The position numbers and the translations under genes are program-made. The notes beneath the pieces are model-generated. The model made no database searches. It was given only the letters and a program-made list of their open reading frames with translations, and was not told where the DNA came from. From Sva-07 sp963717385 (GTDB taxonomy: Bacteria > Actinomycetota > Acidimicrobiia > Acidimicrobiales > Ilumatobacteraceae): a stretch of 64,000 nt of DNA. The stretch lies in contig CAVQWE010000006.1 in the NCBI GenBank assembly GCA_963717385.1, positions 248,001-312,000 of the forward strand, given 5' to 3'. Each line of letters begins with the position of its first letter. The first letter of the stretch is position 1. This document shows positions 17,301 through 27,637 of this stretch, piece after piece.

Positions 17301-18112
17301 ACGACCACACCAGCTATCGCCGCCGTGACGCACTCAAGCTGGGCGGACTCACCATCTCGGCCGCCGCGTTCCTTGCAGCATGCGGCGCCCGTACCGGTGA
17401 CAGCACCCCCGGCCGGGTGGGGTTCGCCCCGCCGATCGAAGAGTTGGAGGACTTCCCGATCGACGATGCAGTCCTGTTGCGTACCGCCTCGTCGCTGGAA
17501 CTCACGGCGATCGCCGTGTACGAGGCCGTCCTCGAAACCGGCCTGCTCGACGCCGACCTGACCGCGCTCGTCGAACGACTGATCGAGGATCACCAGATGG
17601 TCGCTGATCAGATGGGGGATCTCACCGAATCGGTCGGTGGTGTCGCCTGGGAGTGCACCAACCCGTGGTACATGTCACGCACGGTCGAGCCGGTGCTCGC
17701 AGCGGTGCTCGGCAGCGACAACCCCGTGCGCGACATCATCAACACCGCGGTCGTGCTCGAGAACGTCGCTGCGGGAACGCACCAGACTCTGACGATTCAA
17801 CTCGAGGACGCCGACGCCGCGGCCGCCACCATCGCTGCGGCCACGCTCGAATCCCGCCACTCGGCGTACATCGTGGCAGTCGCACGCGGCCCCGAGGGCT
17901 ACGTGAGCCCGCTGATCGACGGCGACGGCGACAGCCCGAGCGACGTCGATGGCGTGCCGCAGAAGTTCTCGATCACCACCCGGTTCGGGTCCACCGGTCA
18001 GGTCGAACTCGTCGCCGGCGCCCCGGATGTCAACGGTGTCCGTGAGACCTTCATCGTCCAGACACCGTCGTTGAACTCCTGGATCTACAACGAGCTCGAA
18101 CCCACCTGCTGA
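17297..18112 (+). CDS. Ferritin-like lipoprotein, twin-arginine type
   Basis: A 271-residue exported protein. The N-terminus YRRRDALKLGGLTISAAAFL then AACG combines a Tat-like arginine motif with a lipobox, so it is probably exported folded and lipid-anchored. The ferritin-like domain (ASSLELTAIAVYEAVLETG, VERLIEDHQMVADQMG, VLENVAAGTHQTLTIQ, LESRHSAYIVAVARG) parallels that of its upstream neighbour. A C-terminal ~65-residue extension (IDGDGDSPSDVDGVPQKFS onward) is absent from the partner and looks beta-rich. Start ATG 17297 overlaps the upstream stop by 4 bp. Confidence 0.82.
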   Translation: MNDHTSYRRRDALKLGGLTISAAAFLAACGARTGDSTPGRVGFAPPIEELEDFPIDDAVLLRTASSLELTAIAVYEAVLETGLLDADLTALVERLIEDHQMVADQMGDLTESVGGVAWECTNPWYMSRTVEPVLAAVLGSDNPVRDIINTAVVLENVAAGTHQTLTIQLEDADAAAATIAAATLESRHSAYIVAVARGPEGYVSPLIDGDGDSPSDVDGVPQKFSITTRFGSTGQVELVAGAPDVNGVRETFIVQTPSLNSWIYNELEPTC

Positions 18113-18186
18113 GTCGCACCTGAACGGTCGGCCCCACCTCCGATGTTTGCTATGGTCGGAGGACCAATCGGCGCAAGGGGGTTGCC

Positions 18187-18616
18187 ATGGCTACGTCAAC
18201 AGCTCTGTCGGCACCAGCGGAGACCCTGCTCGGGTCTGACGCTGTTGCTCATGTCTGGACCGAGAACCACGACGGGTCACCGCAGGTTTCGGTCGTGTGG
18301 GTCATCGTCCAAGACGACGAGATCGTCTTCGGATGCGATCGATCCAGCCAGAAGGCGATCAACCTTCGACGAAGCCCGTCGATCGTGATCTCGATCGAGG
18401 ACGACGTCCGCAATGATCAGGGCTTCCAACGCCACCTCGTGATTCGGGGCCAAGCCAGCATCGAGGACCGCCCCGACCCGATGCTGATGGACCGACTCGC
18501 GAAGAAATACGTCGGCCTCGAGCCGTCATCCGCTGGCAATTCGGGACTCGCCGTCGTCGGTGGTCGTACGGGTGTCGATCGACCGGATCAGCGGCGTCGG
18601 CCCCTGGGTCGACTGA
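18187..18616 (+). CDS. PPOX-class (F420-dependent type) flavin protein, frameshifted
   Basis: About 142 residues, the typical size of the split-barrel PPOX-class proteins that bind flavin or F420. VAHVWTENHDGSPQVSVVWV is the N-terminal beta segment and DRSSQKAINLRRSPSIVISI the cofactor-phosphate region. A one-base shift near 18550-18565 breaks the last 20 codons; in the other frame the ending is VVRVSIDRISGVGPW, the normal family C-terminus, stopping at 18616. Start ATG 18187 has AAGGGGG upstream. The substrate is unknown. A GGTGTC-centred palindrome follows directly after the stop. Confidence 0.8.
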
Positions 18617-18617
18617 T

Positions 18618-18651
18618 GTGACGATTGGTGTCCTGACACCAATCGTTACAC
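18618..18651. repeat. GGTGTC/GACACC palindrome, copy 1
   Basis: ACGATTGGTGTC (18621-18632) pairs perfectly with GACACCAATCGT (18635-18646) around CT, with weaker extension outwards. It lies 2 bp after the PPOX stop and 9 bp before rnpB. The same sequence recurs near 32864, 34653 and 53239. It may act as a terminator that insulates rnpB. Confidence 0.75.
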
Positions 18652-18660
18652 TCGACCGGG

Positions 18661-19043
18661 CAATGGTGAGGTGGTCGGGTGACCGCGGCGGTGCGTGCTG
18701 CACTGTCGAGGAAAGTCGGGACTCCACAGGGCAGGGTGCTGGCGAGAGCCAGGTTGGGGCGACCTGACGGACAAGTGCAACAGAGAGAGACCGCCGATGG
18801 GCCGGACCGCTTCACAGCGATCCGATCACAGGTAAGGCTGAAACGGTGCGGTAAGAGCGCACCAGCGGCGACGGCGACGTCACCGGCTCGGTAAACCCCA
18901 CCCGGAGCAAGGCCGAGCAGAGGACATGAACGGCCCGTTCGTCGCAGGCGAAGTCCGGACACCCTCGGGTAGGCCGCACAGATGGATGGTCACCGGGCGT
19001 TTCGACGCTCACAGGATCCCGCTTACAGACCGCCTCACCATTG
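18661..19043 (+). ncRNA. rnpB: RNase P RNA, bacterial class A
   Basis: About 383 nt. The ends pair: CAATGGTGAGGTGGTC at 18661 is complementary (one mismatch) to GACCGCCTCACCATTG at 19028-19043, forming the terminal stem. The universal blocks are present: GAGGAAAGTCGGGACTCCAC at 18708 with ACAGGGCAGGGTGCTGG after it, GAGAGACCGCCGATGG, AAGGCTGAAACGGTGCGGTAAGAG split as in the class A L8/P9 region, AGAGGACATGAACGGCCC near 18923, and GCTTACAGACC at the 3' end. One position in the first block (GTCGGGAC rather than the usual GTCCGGAC) differs and could be a sequence error. The RNA is the catalytic part of the tRNA 5'-processing enzyme. Confidence 0.95.
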
Positions 19044-19066
19044 CGCACCACGCTAGGGTCGACCTC

Positions 19067-19973
19067 GTGAGAATCGGTGTGCAGTTGCCCGAAGTCGAGT
19101 GGGAAGTACCTTTTCCCGAGCTGATCGCGATGGCCCAAGCAGCCGAGACCGTCGGCTTCGATTCGGTGTGGCTCGGCGATCACCTCCTCTACGAACTCGA
19201 GGTCGGCCAGCGCGGGCCGTGGGAGGTGTGGACCTCGCTGGCAGCGATTGCAGCGTCGACCTCCACGATCCAGATCGGGCCGCTCGTCGCATCGACGAGC
19301 TTCCATGCCCCGGCAATGCTCGCCAAGCAGGCAGCGACGGTCGACGCGATTTCGGGCGGTCGATTGATCCTGGCGTTGGGTGCAGGATGGAACCGCCGCG
19401 AGTACGACGCGTTCGGGTTCGCCTACGACAACCGGGTCAGCCGGTTCGAGGAAGCCTTCACGATCATCCGCTCGCTGCTCCGTGAGGGAGCCATCGACTT
19501 CCACGGCACCTACTACGACGCCGACCGCTGCGTGCTGCACCCACGGTCGAGCGAGACCGGACCGCCACTGATGATCGGCTCGATCGGTGATCGCATGCTC
19601 GACATCACGCTCCCCCACGTCGACGCCTGGAACATGTGGTGGAGCCAGTACGGCAACTCGGCCTGACGGATTCCTGCGCGAGAAGCAACGGGTCGACTCG
19701 CTGATCGTTGCAGCGGGGCGCCAGGTCAGCGACGTCGATGCCACTGCTGCGGTGGCGATCCAACTCGAAGGTGGCAGCGGTCGTCAGATGGGCGACTACG
19801 CAGACTTCGACGACGTCCAACCGTTGCGAGGCAGCGCATCAGAGCTGGCAGACCAGCTCCGCGAATTCGAAGCCGCCGGCGCTGATCACATCCAGTTGGT
19901 CGTCGATCCGATCACCCGGGACTCGATCGAATGGCTCGGCGACGTCGTTGCCCGAGCCAGACCCGGCGACTGA
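19067..19973 (+). CDS. LLM-class (luciferase-like) oxidoreductase, one frameshift
   Basis: About 302 residues in the F420/FMN-dependent luciferase-like monooxygenase superfamily. Start GTG 19067 gives VRIGVQLPEVEW. ETVGFDSVWLGDHLL, GPLVASTSFHAPAMLAKQAA and ISGGRLILALGAGWNRREYD are standard TIM-barrel blocks, the last one near the cofactor phosphate. An extra base in GG near 19660 gives an early stop after YGNS; the other frame continues DGFLREKQRVDSLI to the family-typical C-terminus (LREFEAAGADHIQLVVDP). Substrate unknown. Its 3' end overlaps the convergent VTT gene by 62 bp. Confidence 0.85.
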
Positions 19974-20574
19974 CGGCGAGCGCGACGAGCACGCCGATGA
20001 TGATGCGGCGCGTGTCGGTCGACATGTCGCTGAAGTACTCGAACAACCCACCTCCTGCGACGACGAACAGCACCACCCCCGGGATGATCCCGACACCCGT
20101 CCCAATCAGGAAATTCCGTGTGGTCACCTTCGAGACACCGAGCAGCCAGTCGGCCGGAGCGAGCTGACCGAAGACCAGACGGAGCAGGATGACGGGCCAG
20201 ACTCCGCCGGTTGCGAGCCGGTCGTTGTACGGCGCCATCCGCTGCGGAATCCGCAGCTGCACCCAGTCCTTGCCGAACCACCGAGCGAACGCGAAGGCGA
20301 TGTAGCTCGCACCCATGTTCCCGATCCACGACAGCGCGATCGCCAGCGGATACGGCCACACGATGCCGGCCGGCACCATGAAGACGAGCCCCGGCATGCC
20401 GAGCGGTTGCGTGAGCCACATGACGAACACGAAGACCAGCGGTCCCACGACACCGGTGTCGGTCAACAGCGACTCGATGTTGCCTTCGCCCGTGGCCCAG
20501 TCGTAGCCGCCGAGCACGACGGTGAGACCAGCGAGGATGACCACACCGACGAACACCGCGACCCGACGATTCAT
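19912..20574 (-). CDS. VTT (DedA/TVP38-like) membrane protein
   Basis: A 220-residue integral membrane protein of the SNARE-associated/VTT superfamily, whose bacterial members affect membrane lipid scrambling, proton balance and division. A first hydrophobic segment at residues ~4-22, then LVFVFVMWLTQPLGMPGLVF, FARWFGKDWVQ and the glycine-rich ILLRLVFGQLAPADWLLGVS block match VTT domains. Start ATG 20574 is preferred over GTG 20583. The last 15 residues are arginine-rich and overlap the convergent LLM gene; a small indel near the end may have extended the frame. Confidence 0.75.
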   Translation of the reverse strand: MNRRVAVFVGVVILAGLTVVLGGYDWATGEGNIESLLTDTGVVGPLVFVFVMWLTQPLGMPGLVFMVPAGIVWPYPLAIALSWIGNMGASYIAFAFARWFGKDWVQLRIPQRMAPYNDRLATGGVWPVILLRLVFGQLAPADWLLGVSKVTTRNFLIGTGVGIIPGVVLFVVAGGGLFEYFSDMSTDTRRIIIGVLVALAVSRRVWLGQRRRRAIRSSPG

Positions 20575-20684
20575 CGGCGGCACACTACGAGGCCGGCGAA
20601 CACCTTCGTCAGCCGAGAACTTCGTCGGCGAACAACGTCCGGTGCGAGTTCCGCCAACCCACCCCGGCTAGGTTGCGCTTCGAC

Positions 20685-22812
20685 ATGGGGGTGTCTTCGA
20701 GCGGCTGGGGACCAGCGCAACTGCAGCGTGCCGCATGGCAATTGTTGCCCGCATTCGGCCTCGTCGCCGTGCAGCTGATCTTCTTCGGAATGCCTGCGGG
20801 CGCGTGGGTACGCGGTGTCGTGCTCGGTTTGCTCACCGCACTCCTCGCGATGGGCATGGCGCTGGTGTACCGGGCGAATCGCGTGATCAACTTCGCCCAA
20901 GCCGACCTCGGCTTCGTGCCGACGTCGCTGGCCGTCGGGCTGATCGTGTTCTCCGGGCTCCCCTACCTGTTCGGTTTCGGAGTGGGTCTGGTGTCCGCCG
21001 TCGCACTTGGCGCAATCGTCGAACTCGCGCTCGTCAGACGCTTCGCCAAGGCCTCGCGCCTCGTGCTCACCGTCGCCACCATCGGCATGACGCAGCTCCT
21101 GGTGGTCCTCGCACTCCTCGTGCCACAGATGTGGGACAAGAACGCCGCGTCGCAGCGAATCCCCCCGCCGGTCGATTGGAAGGTCACGATCGGCACCTTC
21201 ATCCTGTCCGCCAACGACTTGATTGCGTTGATCGTCGCTCCGCTCGCCATGGTCGCAGTCGCCGTCTTCCTCGGCACCACCCGACTGGGCACCGCCATTC
21301 GCGGCTCAGCCGAGCGCAGCGAGCGAGCCCTGATGCTCGGGATCCCGGTTGCATGGCTCTCGACGCTCGTGTGGGCAATCGCCGCCGGACTGTCGTTCCT
21401 GGCGCTCTTTCTTCGTGCCGGCATCCTCGGCGTGCCCCTCGGTGCCGCACTCAGCTTGTCCAACCTGGTGCTCGCGCTCGCGGCGCTCGTCATCGGACGG
21501 CTGCGTCATCTGCCCACCGTTGCGACCGCCGCCGTGGCACTTGGCATCCTCGAATACGGCGTCGCCTGGAATGCCAGCAGCCCGTTGTTGGTCACCCCCA
21601 TCGTGGGTGCGGCGGTGCTCGCTGCGCTGCTTCTCCAGCGGCGCCAGTACGGGCGCGCCGACCGCGAAGAGGCAGCGGCATGGCGACTCGCCGACGAGGT
21701 CCGGCCGCTGCAGCCCATGGGTCGCTCGCATCGCATTGGTTCGCCTCATGCGCTGGGGCGTCGCATCCGCCATCATCGTCGGCCTCGTGCTGATCCCGCT
21801 GCTGCTGCGAACCGATCAGATCATCAAGGCCACCGCAGTTGCCGTCTTTGCCGTCATCGGACTCTCGCTGGTGGTGCTGTCGGGCTGGGCCGGACAGATC
21901 TCCCTCGGCCAGATGGCCTTCGTGGCCATCGGGGCAGCCGTGAGCGGCAAGGCCACCATCAGTTGGAACATCGACATGTCACTGTCACTCCTCCTCGCTG
22001 GCATTGCGGGTGCCATCGCAGCGCTGATCGTCGGACTTCCTGCACTCCGTCTCCGGGGTCTGTACCTCGCGGTGACCACGCTGGTCTTTGCCTTGGCGGT
22101 CAACTCGTGGTTGCTCAATCGTCAGTTCTTCGACTGGGTGCCCCAGGAACGAATCGAGCGGCTCCCACTGTTCGGTCGCATCGACGTGTCGACCCCCACC
22201 CGCTTCTACGTGTACACCCTGGTGGTGCTGGCCCTCGTGTACCTGGCGCTGCGAGGTGTTCGTCACAGCCGTACCGGTCGGGCGATCGTGGCGATGCGTG
22301 AGAACGAACTGGCCGCACAGGCCTTCTCGGTGTCGCCGGTGCCCGTGAAGCTCACTGCGTTCACGATCTCGGGCTTCGTTGCCGGGATCGCCGGCGGGCT
22401 CTTCGTGCAACTCAGCCAGAGCTTCGACCTCACCAGCTACGGCGCAGCGGCAAGCCTCGACGTCTTCACCGCTGCCGTGGTCGGCGGACTCGGTTCGCTG
22501 TTCGGTGGCGTGCTCGGAGCGGTGTTCCTGCGCGGGAGCGAATGGTTCATCACCTCGCCAGAGTGGCGACTGTTGTCGTCTGCGATCGGTGTGCTGATCG
22601 TGCTGCTGATCCTCCCAGGAGGCCTCGCCAGCCTGGTGATCAAGATCCGCGACTGGTACGTCGGTGTGGTGTTGCGTCGAACCGGCATCGAAGTTCCGAC
22701 TGCCCCGACAACGTCGACCGCCGATCTCCTGGCAGCTGAGGCAGCAGGTATCGACGAGCTCACCTCGAGCGATCGCCGGCCACGCCAGCGATGCCAGCGA
22801 CGAGCTGAGTGA
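20685..22812 (+). CDS. Fused LivH-LivM branched-chain-type ABC permease, one frameshift
   Basis: About 708 residues combining both permease subunits of a branched-chain amino acid-type ABC importer. The first half is LivH-like: ALVYRANRVINFAQADLGFV near residue 65, then GTTRLGTAIRGSAERSERAL. The second half is LivM-like: LVVLSGWAGQISLGQMAFVA, RHSRTGRAIVAMRENELAAQ and GGLGSLFGGVLGAVFLRGSE. A shift near 21700-21745 moves the reading frame; the LivH frame has no stop for another ~560 bp, so a natural end for a separate LivH is not seen and fusion is the simplest reading. ATG at 21748 could start a separate LivM. The substrate class (amino acid, amide, urea or other) is unknown. First gene of a three-gene operon. 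Confidence 0.8.
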
Positions 22813-22824
22813 ACGGAGCACGAC

Positions 22825-25783
22825 ATGACCGCTCCCGACCAATCAGCACACATCACTCGCCGCTTCGCGTACGGCGTTCGACACCCCAAGCAGTGGATGA
22901 CCGACTTGTGTGGTGGCGAGGCTGCGTTCCCCTTGCTCGTCTTGTTCGGCCTCAACGCGGTCGACGAACTCGACCGCACGGCCTTCGGAGTCCTGCTGCC
23001 CGAAATCCGTGAGTCGTTCGACATCAACATCTCGACCGCCCTGTCGATCGTGGCGCTGTCGTCGATCGCTGCCCTCGCCCTGCAAGTGCCGATCGCCCAA
23101 TACGCCGACCGGTCGAAGCGCATCCCCATCGTCGTCGTCGGCGCGCTCATGTGGGCCGGGTTCTCCGGCATGACCGGCCTTGCCACCGGCCTGATTCTGC
23201 TGACGATCGCCCGATCCGGCTCGTCGCTCGGCAAAGCCGTGATCGACCCCACTCACAACTCGTTGATCGCCGACTACTACCCAATCGAATCCCGGGCACG
23301 GGTGTACAGCTTTCACCGTGCAGCGAACGCCGTCGGTGCGTTCGTCGGCCCGCTGATGGCCGGCATGTTGGCGTACTACTTCGACTGGCGAGTTCCGTTC
23401 CTGGTGTTCGTGATCCCGAGCGTGATCTTCGCCATGCTCGCACTGCGCATGAAGGAACCAGTTCGCGGCCGCTGGGAACGTCACGCCACCGGCGCATCGC
23501 AGGAGATCATCGACACCGAAGAAGAGTCGCCATCGTTCGCCGAGAGCTGGCGCACCGCTCACAAGGTGAAGTCGCTCCAAAGAATCTGGTGGAGCCTCCC
23601 GTTCCTCGCCACGTCGCTGATCGGCTTCGTCACCCTGGCCTCGTTGCTCTACGACCAGAAGTTCGGACTCGACGAGCGCGCCCGCGGCGTCGCCGCTGCC
23701 GTCTCCGAACCGTTCGCGCTCGTCGGGCTCGTCATCGGCGCTCGCATCGCCACCCGGCGATTCATCGGCAATGTCGCCGGACTGGTCAAGTTCGTTGCCT
23801 CGGTGGCGCTGCTCACATCGGTCGCATCAGCAGGCTTTGCGTTCGCGCCCAACGTGTACGTGGCGGTGGCGTTGAACTGTGTGATCTCCGCCTCGCTCGC
23901 CATCATCGGGCCCGGCGTGCTCGCAGCGTTGTCGCTGGCGATTCCGCCGCGGGCTCGTGCCACCGGCTTCGCGATCGGGTCGCTCTGGGTGATCCCCGGC
24001 CTGTTCGTCCTGCCGATCATCGGCTGGGTCGCCGACAACTGGAGCATCGAGATCGGCATGCTCGTGATGATCCCGATGTTCATCATCGGCAGCTTGATCC
24101 TGCGCAGCGTTGCCAGCGTGATCGACGACGACATCGCCCAGGTCTGGCAGTCGGCCGCCGCCCGATCCGAGGTGCTCTACGACCGCCGCCAAGGGCACCA
24201 CCAACCTGCTGCTCCTCAAGGGCGTCGAGGCCGGCTACGACAACCGCATGGTGCTCCAGGGCATCGACCTGCACCTCGACGAGGGTGAGGTCGTGGCGCT
24301 GCTGGGTACCAACGGCGCCGGCAAGTCGACACTGCTCAAGTCGATCAGCGGCATCGTCGAAGCCGACCGTGGCGCCATCGTGCTCGACGGACGCGACATC
24401 ACCCACGCTCCTCCGAACGAGATCGCCGCCCTCGGCATCGTGCAGATGCCCGGCGGCCAAGGTGTGTTCGGTTCGTTGACCGTGAAGGAGAACCTCGAAC
24501 TCGCTGGTTGGACCAACCGCCGCGACCCAGCAGGTGTCAAGGCAGCGACCGCCGAGGTCCTCGAGATGTTCCCCGTGCTCGCCGACCGGCTCGACTCGCC
24601 TGCCGCGAACATGTCGGGCGGCCAGCAGCAGATGCTCGCTCTGGCCATGAGCTTCGTGATGCGGCCCAAGGTGCTCCTGATCGATGAGCTCTCGCTCGGC
24701 CTCGCCCCGGTCGTGGTCGGTCAGCTCCTCCCGATCGTTCGGCGTATGGCCGACGATGGCGTCACCGTGGTGCTGGTGGAGCAGAGCGTCAACGTGGCGC
24801 TCACCGTCGCCGAGCGGGCGTACTTCATGGAACGCGGCAAGATCATGTTCGACGGGCCGACTGCCGAGCTGCTCGAACGACCCGATCTGTTGCGGTCGGT
24901 GTTCCTCTCCGCCGCCCAGCCGCAGTCGGACGACGCCAACGATCAGATCGGCCCGCTCGACCGGGCCGTGATCGATCGCACCGAGGCGCCGGTGCTGTCG
25001 GTCCATGAACTGTCGGTGACCTTCGGCGGAATCCGGGCGGTCAACGGCGCCTCGTTCGACGTGTGGCCGAGCGAGATCGTCGGAGTGATCGGCCCGAATG
25101 GTGCCGGAAAGACCACCGTGTTCGATCTGATCTCCGGCTTCACGCCGCTCGACACCGGGCAGGTCAACCTCAACGGGCACGACATCACCTCGCTCAGCTC
25201 GGCCGGCCGTGCTGCAAAGGGCCTCGGACGCTCGTTTCAGGATGCACGTCTCTTCCCCGAGTTGACCGTGAGCGAGACCCTGGCGATCGCACAAGAGCGC
25301 TTCATCGGCAGCCGCAGCGTGATGGTCGCGGCGCTCCATCTGCCGATGGTCGTCGACTCCGAGCAACGAGTTGCGATGCGCATCGACGAACTCGTCGAGC
25401 TGATGGGCCTCGGCGACTATCGCCACAAGTTCGTACGGGAGCTGTCCACCGGCACCCGACGCGTCGTCGACTTGGCGTGCCTCGTGGCACACCGGCCGTC
25501 GGTGATCCTGTTGGACGAACCCACCTCGGGTATCGCTCAGCGAGAGGTGGAAGCGCTGGCGCCGGTGATCCGACGGCTGCGCGACGAGATGGGTGCGAGC
25601 CTGGTCATCGTCGAACACGACATTCCATTCGTGTCCGAGGTGTCCGACCGACTGCTCGCGCTCGAACAGGGTCAGGTCATCGCGACCGGACCGCCAGCGG
25701 ACGTTCTGGCCCATCCAGACGTCGTCGAGTCATACCTCGGCACTTCCGGTGCCGCGATCACCCGATCAGGGGGAACGGAGTAG
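22825..25783 (+). CDS. MFS - LivF - LivG tripartite fusion (one frameshift)
   Basis: About 985 residues. Residues 1-450 are a complete 12-helix major facilitator domain (NAVDELDRTAFGVLLPEI; YADRSKRIPIVVVGALMW; FHRAANAVGAFVGPLMAG). A LivF-like ATPase follows with Walker A GTNGAGKST, signature MSGGQQQML and Walker B VLLIDELSLGLAP. A LivG-like ATPase ends the protein with GPNGAGKTT, a weak signature ELSTGTRRV, VILLDEPTSG and switch VIVEHD. A one-base shift near 24180-24195 separates MFS from LivF, but the LivF frame has no ATG, GTG or TTG before its conserved first strand (LLLLKGVEAGYDNR), so it cannot start independently without losing that strand. It sits 12 bp after LivHM and 3 bp before the binding protein. 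Confidence 0.8.
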
Positions 25784-25786
25784 ATC

Positions 25787-27581
25787 ATGCAACCAGCACA
25801 GGCAGAGGGCGGCGGTTCGTCGTCCAGCAACATCAAGAAGTGGGGGCCGATCGGAGCGATCGTGCTCGTCATTGCGGCCGTGGCCGGCATCGTCCTGGTG
25901 ACCGGCGGTGACGACGACGGCGACGAAGCCGGAGCCGACACCACCACGGCGGTGACCGAGGCGCCAGAGACCACCGACGCGCCGGAGGAGACCACACCCG
26001 ACGAGACCACACCCGACGGCACCGAGCCCGACGGTGGAGGTGGCGGCGAAGTCACCTTCCCGCTGTCGTTCAGCCAGGCCCAGGAGCAGGGCATCGAGGT
26101 CGACTGGGGCGATCGCTGCGACACCGAGACCGGCAACGTGGCCGTCCAATGGTTCTTCGCACCCGAGTGCTACGCACCATTCGAGGGCGACAACGGCGGT
26201 GACACGTCGCGCGGCGTCACCGGCGATTCGATCAAGGTCGTGCTCTACCAGGGCCCCGATGACGACCCGATCATCAACTACCTGTCCGATGCAGTGAGCG
26301 TCGAGGACACCAACGCCCAGTCGGAGCAGACCGCTCGTGACATGCTCGGAATGTTCGAGGACTTCTACGAGCTGTACGGCCGCGACATCGAACTCGAGAC
26401 CTACGTGAGCACCGGCCTTGCGAGCGACGAGGTCACCGCACGCGCCGATGCGGTGCGCATCGCCGAGGACTTCGAGCCCTTCGTGGTGCTCGGCGGTCCG
26501 GCGTTGACCAGCGCGTTCGCCGACGAACTCGCTGCACGAGAGGTGATGTGTATCGGGTGTACGCCCGGTCAGCCGCCCGAGTGGTACGCAGAGCGCGACC
26601 CCTACGTGTGGGGTCTCGGCATCGGCGCACGCCAGTCACGCGACGCATGCTCGAGAGTTCATCGCCAAACAGCTGATCGGTGCCAATGCCGTTCACGCCG
26701 GCGATGAGGCCTTCCAGAGCCAGCCCCGCACCTTCGGAAACGTCTTCATCTCCTCGAGCCCGGAATCGCAGACCATCGCCGACGAGTTCGTCGCCGGGCT
26801 CACCGAGGACGGAGCGAACGTGGTCGAGAACCTCCCGTACACGCTCGACCCCGGAACCATCCAGGCGCAGGCATCGCAGATCATCGCCAAGCTCAAGGCC
26901 TCTGGTGTCACCACGGTGGTGTTGGCCAGCGACGGCATCGCCCCGCGCGACCTCACCAACGAGGCCACCGCACAGGAGTACTTCCCGGAGTGGGTGATCG
27001 TGGCGCCGGCGCTGTCCGACCTGACAGCATTCGGTCGCACGTACGACCAGACCCAGTGGGCCAATGCGTTCGGCGTCACCCACGGTGCGGCACCGATCAC
27101 GCCGGAGGATGCCGGCTTCTACGCACTCTACGAGTGGTACATGGGTGGCGCCGAGCCGCCCGCCAAGGACACGATCGGGCTGTTGATGCCGAACTTCACG
27201 TTGTTCTTCGCCACGGTGCAGACCGCCGGTCCGAACCTCACACCTGAGACCTGGCGTGACTCGTTGTTCGCTGCTGCCGGCACCACGCCGGCGGTCAGCC
27301 AACCGCTGCTCACCTACGGCGACAAGGGTTTCTGGGCCGAGACCGACTACAGCGGCGTCGACGATGCCACGATCATCTGGTGGGATCCGGCAGCAACCGG
27401 ACCCGACGAGATCCGCAAGGACGGCACCGGCATGTGGACCTTCGTCGACGGTGGCCAGCGCTACCTCCCCGGCGAATGGCCCACAGAGGAGAAGCTCTTC
27501 AACCCAGATGGGGCGGTGACGTTGTACGCCACAGCCCCTGCTGGCGAGGAGCCGCCGCAGTATCCCAGCCCGAACGGCTGA
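25787..27581 (+). CDS. Membrane-anchored ABC substrate-binding protein, LivJ-type (one frameshift)
   Basis: About 598 residues. Instead of a lipobox the N-terminus has one transmembrane helix (GPIGAIVLVIAAVAGIVLV, residues ~20-38), then a ~45-residue acidic Thr/Pro/Glu linker (TTDAPEETTPDETTPDG) and a periplasmic-binding-protein type 1 fold: DSIKVVLYQGPDDDPI, FVVLGGPALTSAFADEL, GVTTVVLASDGIAPRDL. A shift near 26640 is corrected by joining ...GLGIGA to SHATHAREFIAKQLIG. RBS GGAG precedes ATG 25787. It is the last gene of the transporter operon and defines substrate, which sequence alone does not reveal. A hairpin follows the stop. Confidence 0.85.
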
Positions 27582-27594
27582 CCGTCATCGGTGT

Positions 27595-27637
27595 GCGGTG
27601 AGCGATGTGGGCCCACAGTGCGTGCATCGCTCACCGC
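27595..27637. terminator. Bidirectional hairpin between convergent genes
   Basis: GCGGTGAGCGATG (27595-27607) pairs perfectly with CATCGCTCACCGC (27625-27637) around a 17-base loop. It is 13 bp past the binding-protein stop and covers the stop of the convergent phosphatase, so it can serve both transcripts. Its arms resemble the paired hairpins at 58487-58590. Confidence 0.65.

Noticed and set aside
21748..22812. LivM as a separate gene starting at ATG 21748
   Set aside because: Possible, but the LivH frame lacks a stop nearby and no ribosome site precedes this ATG; the fusion with an indel explains both. Kept as an alternative in the feature.
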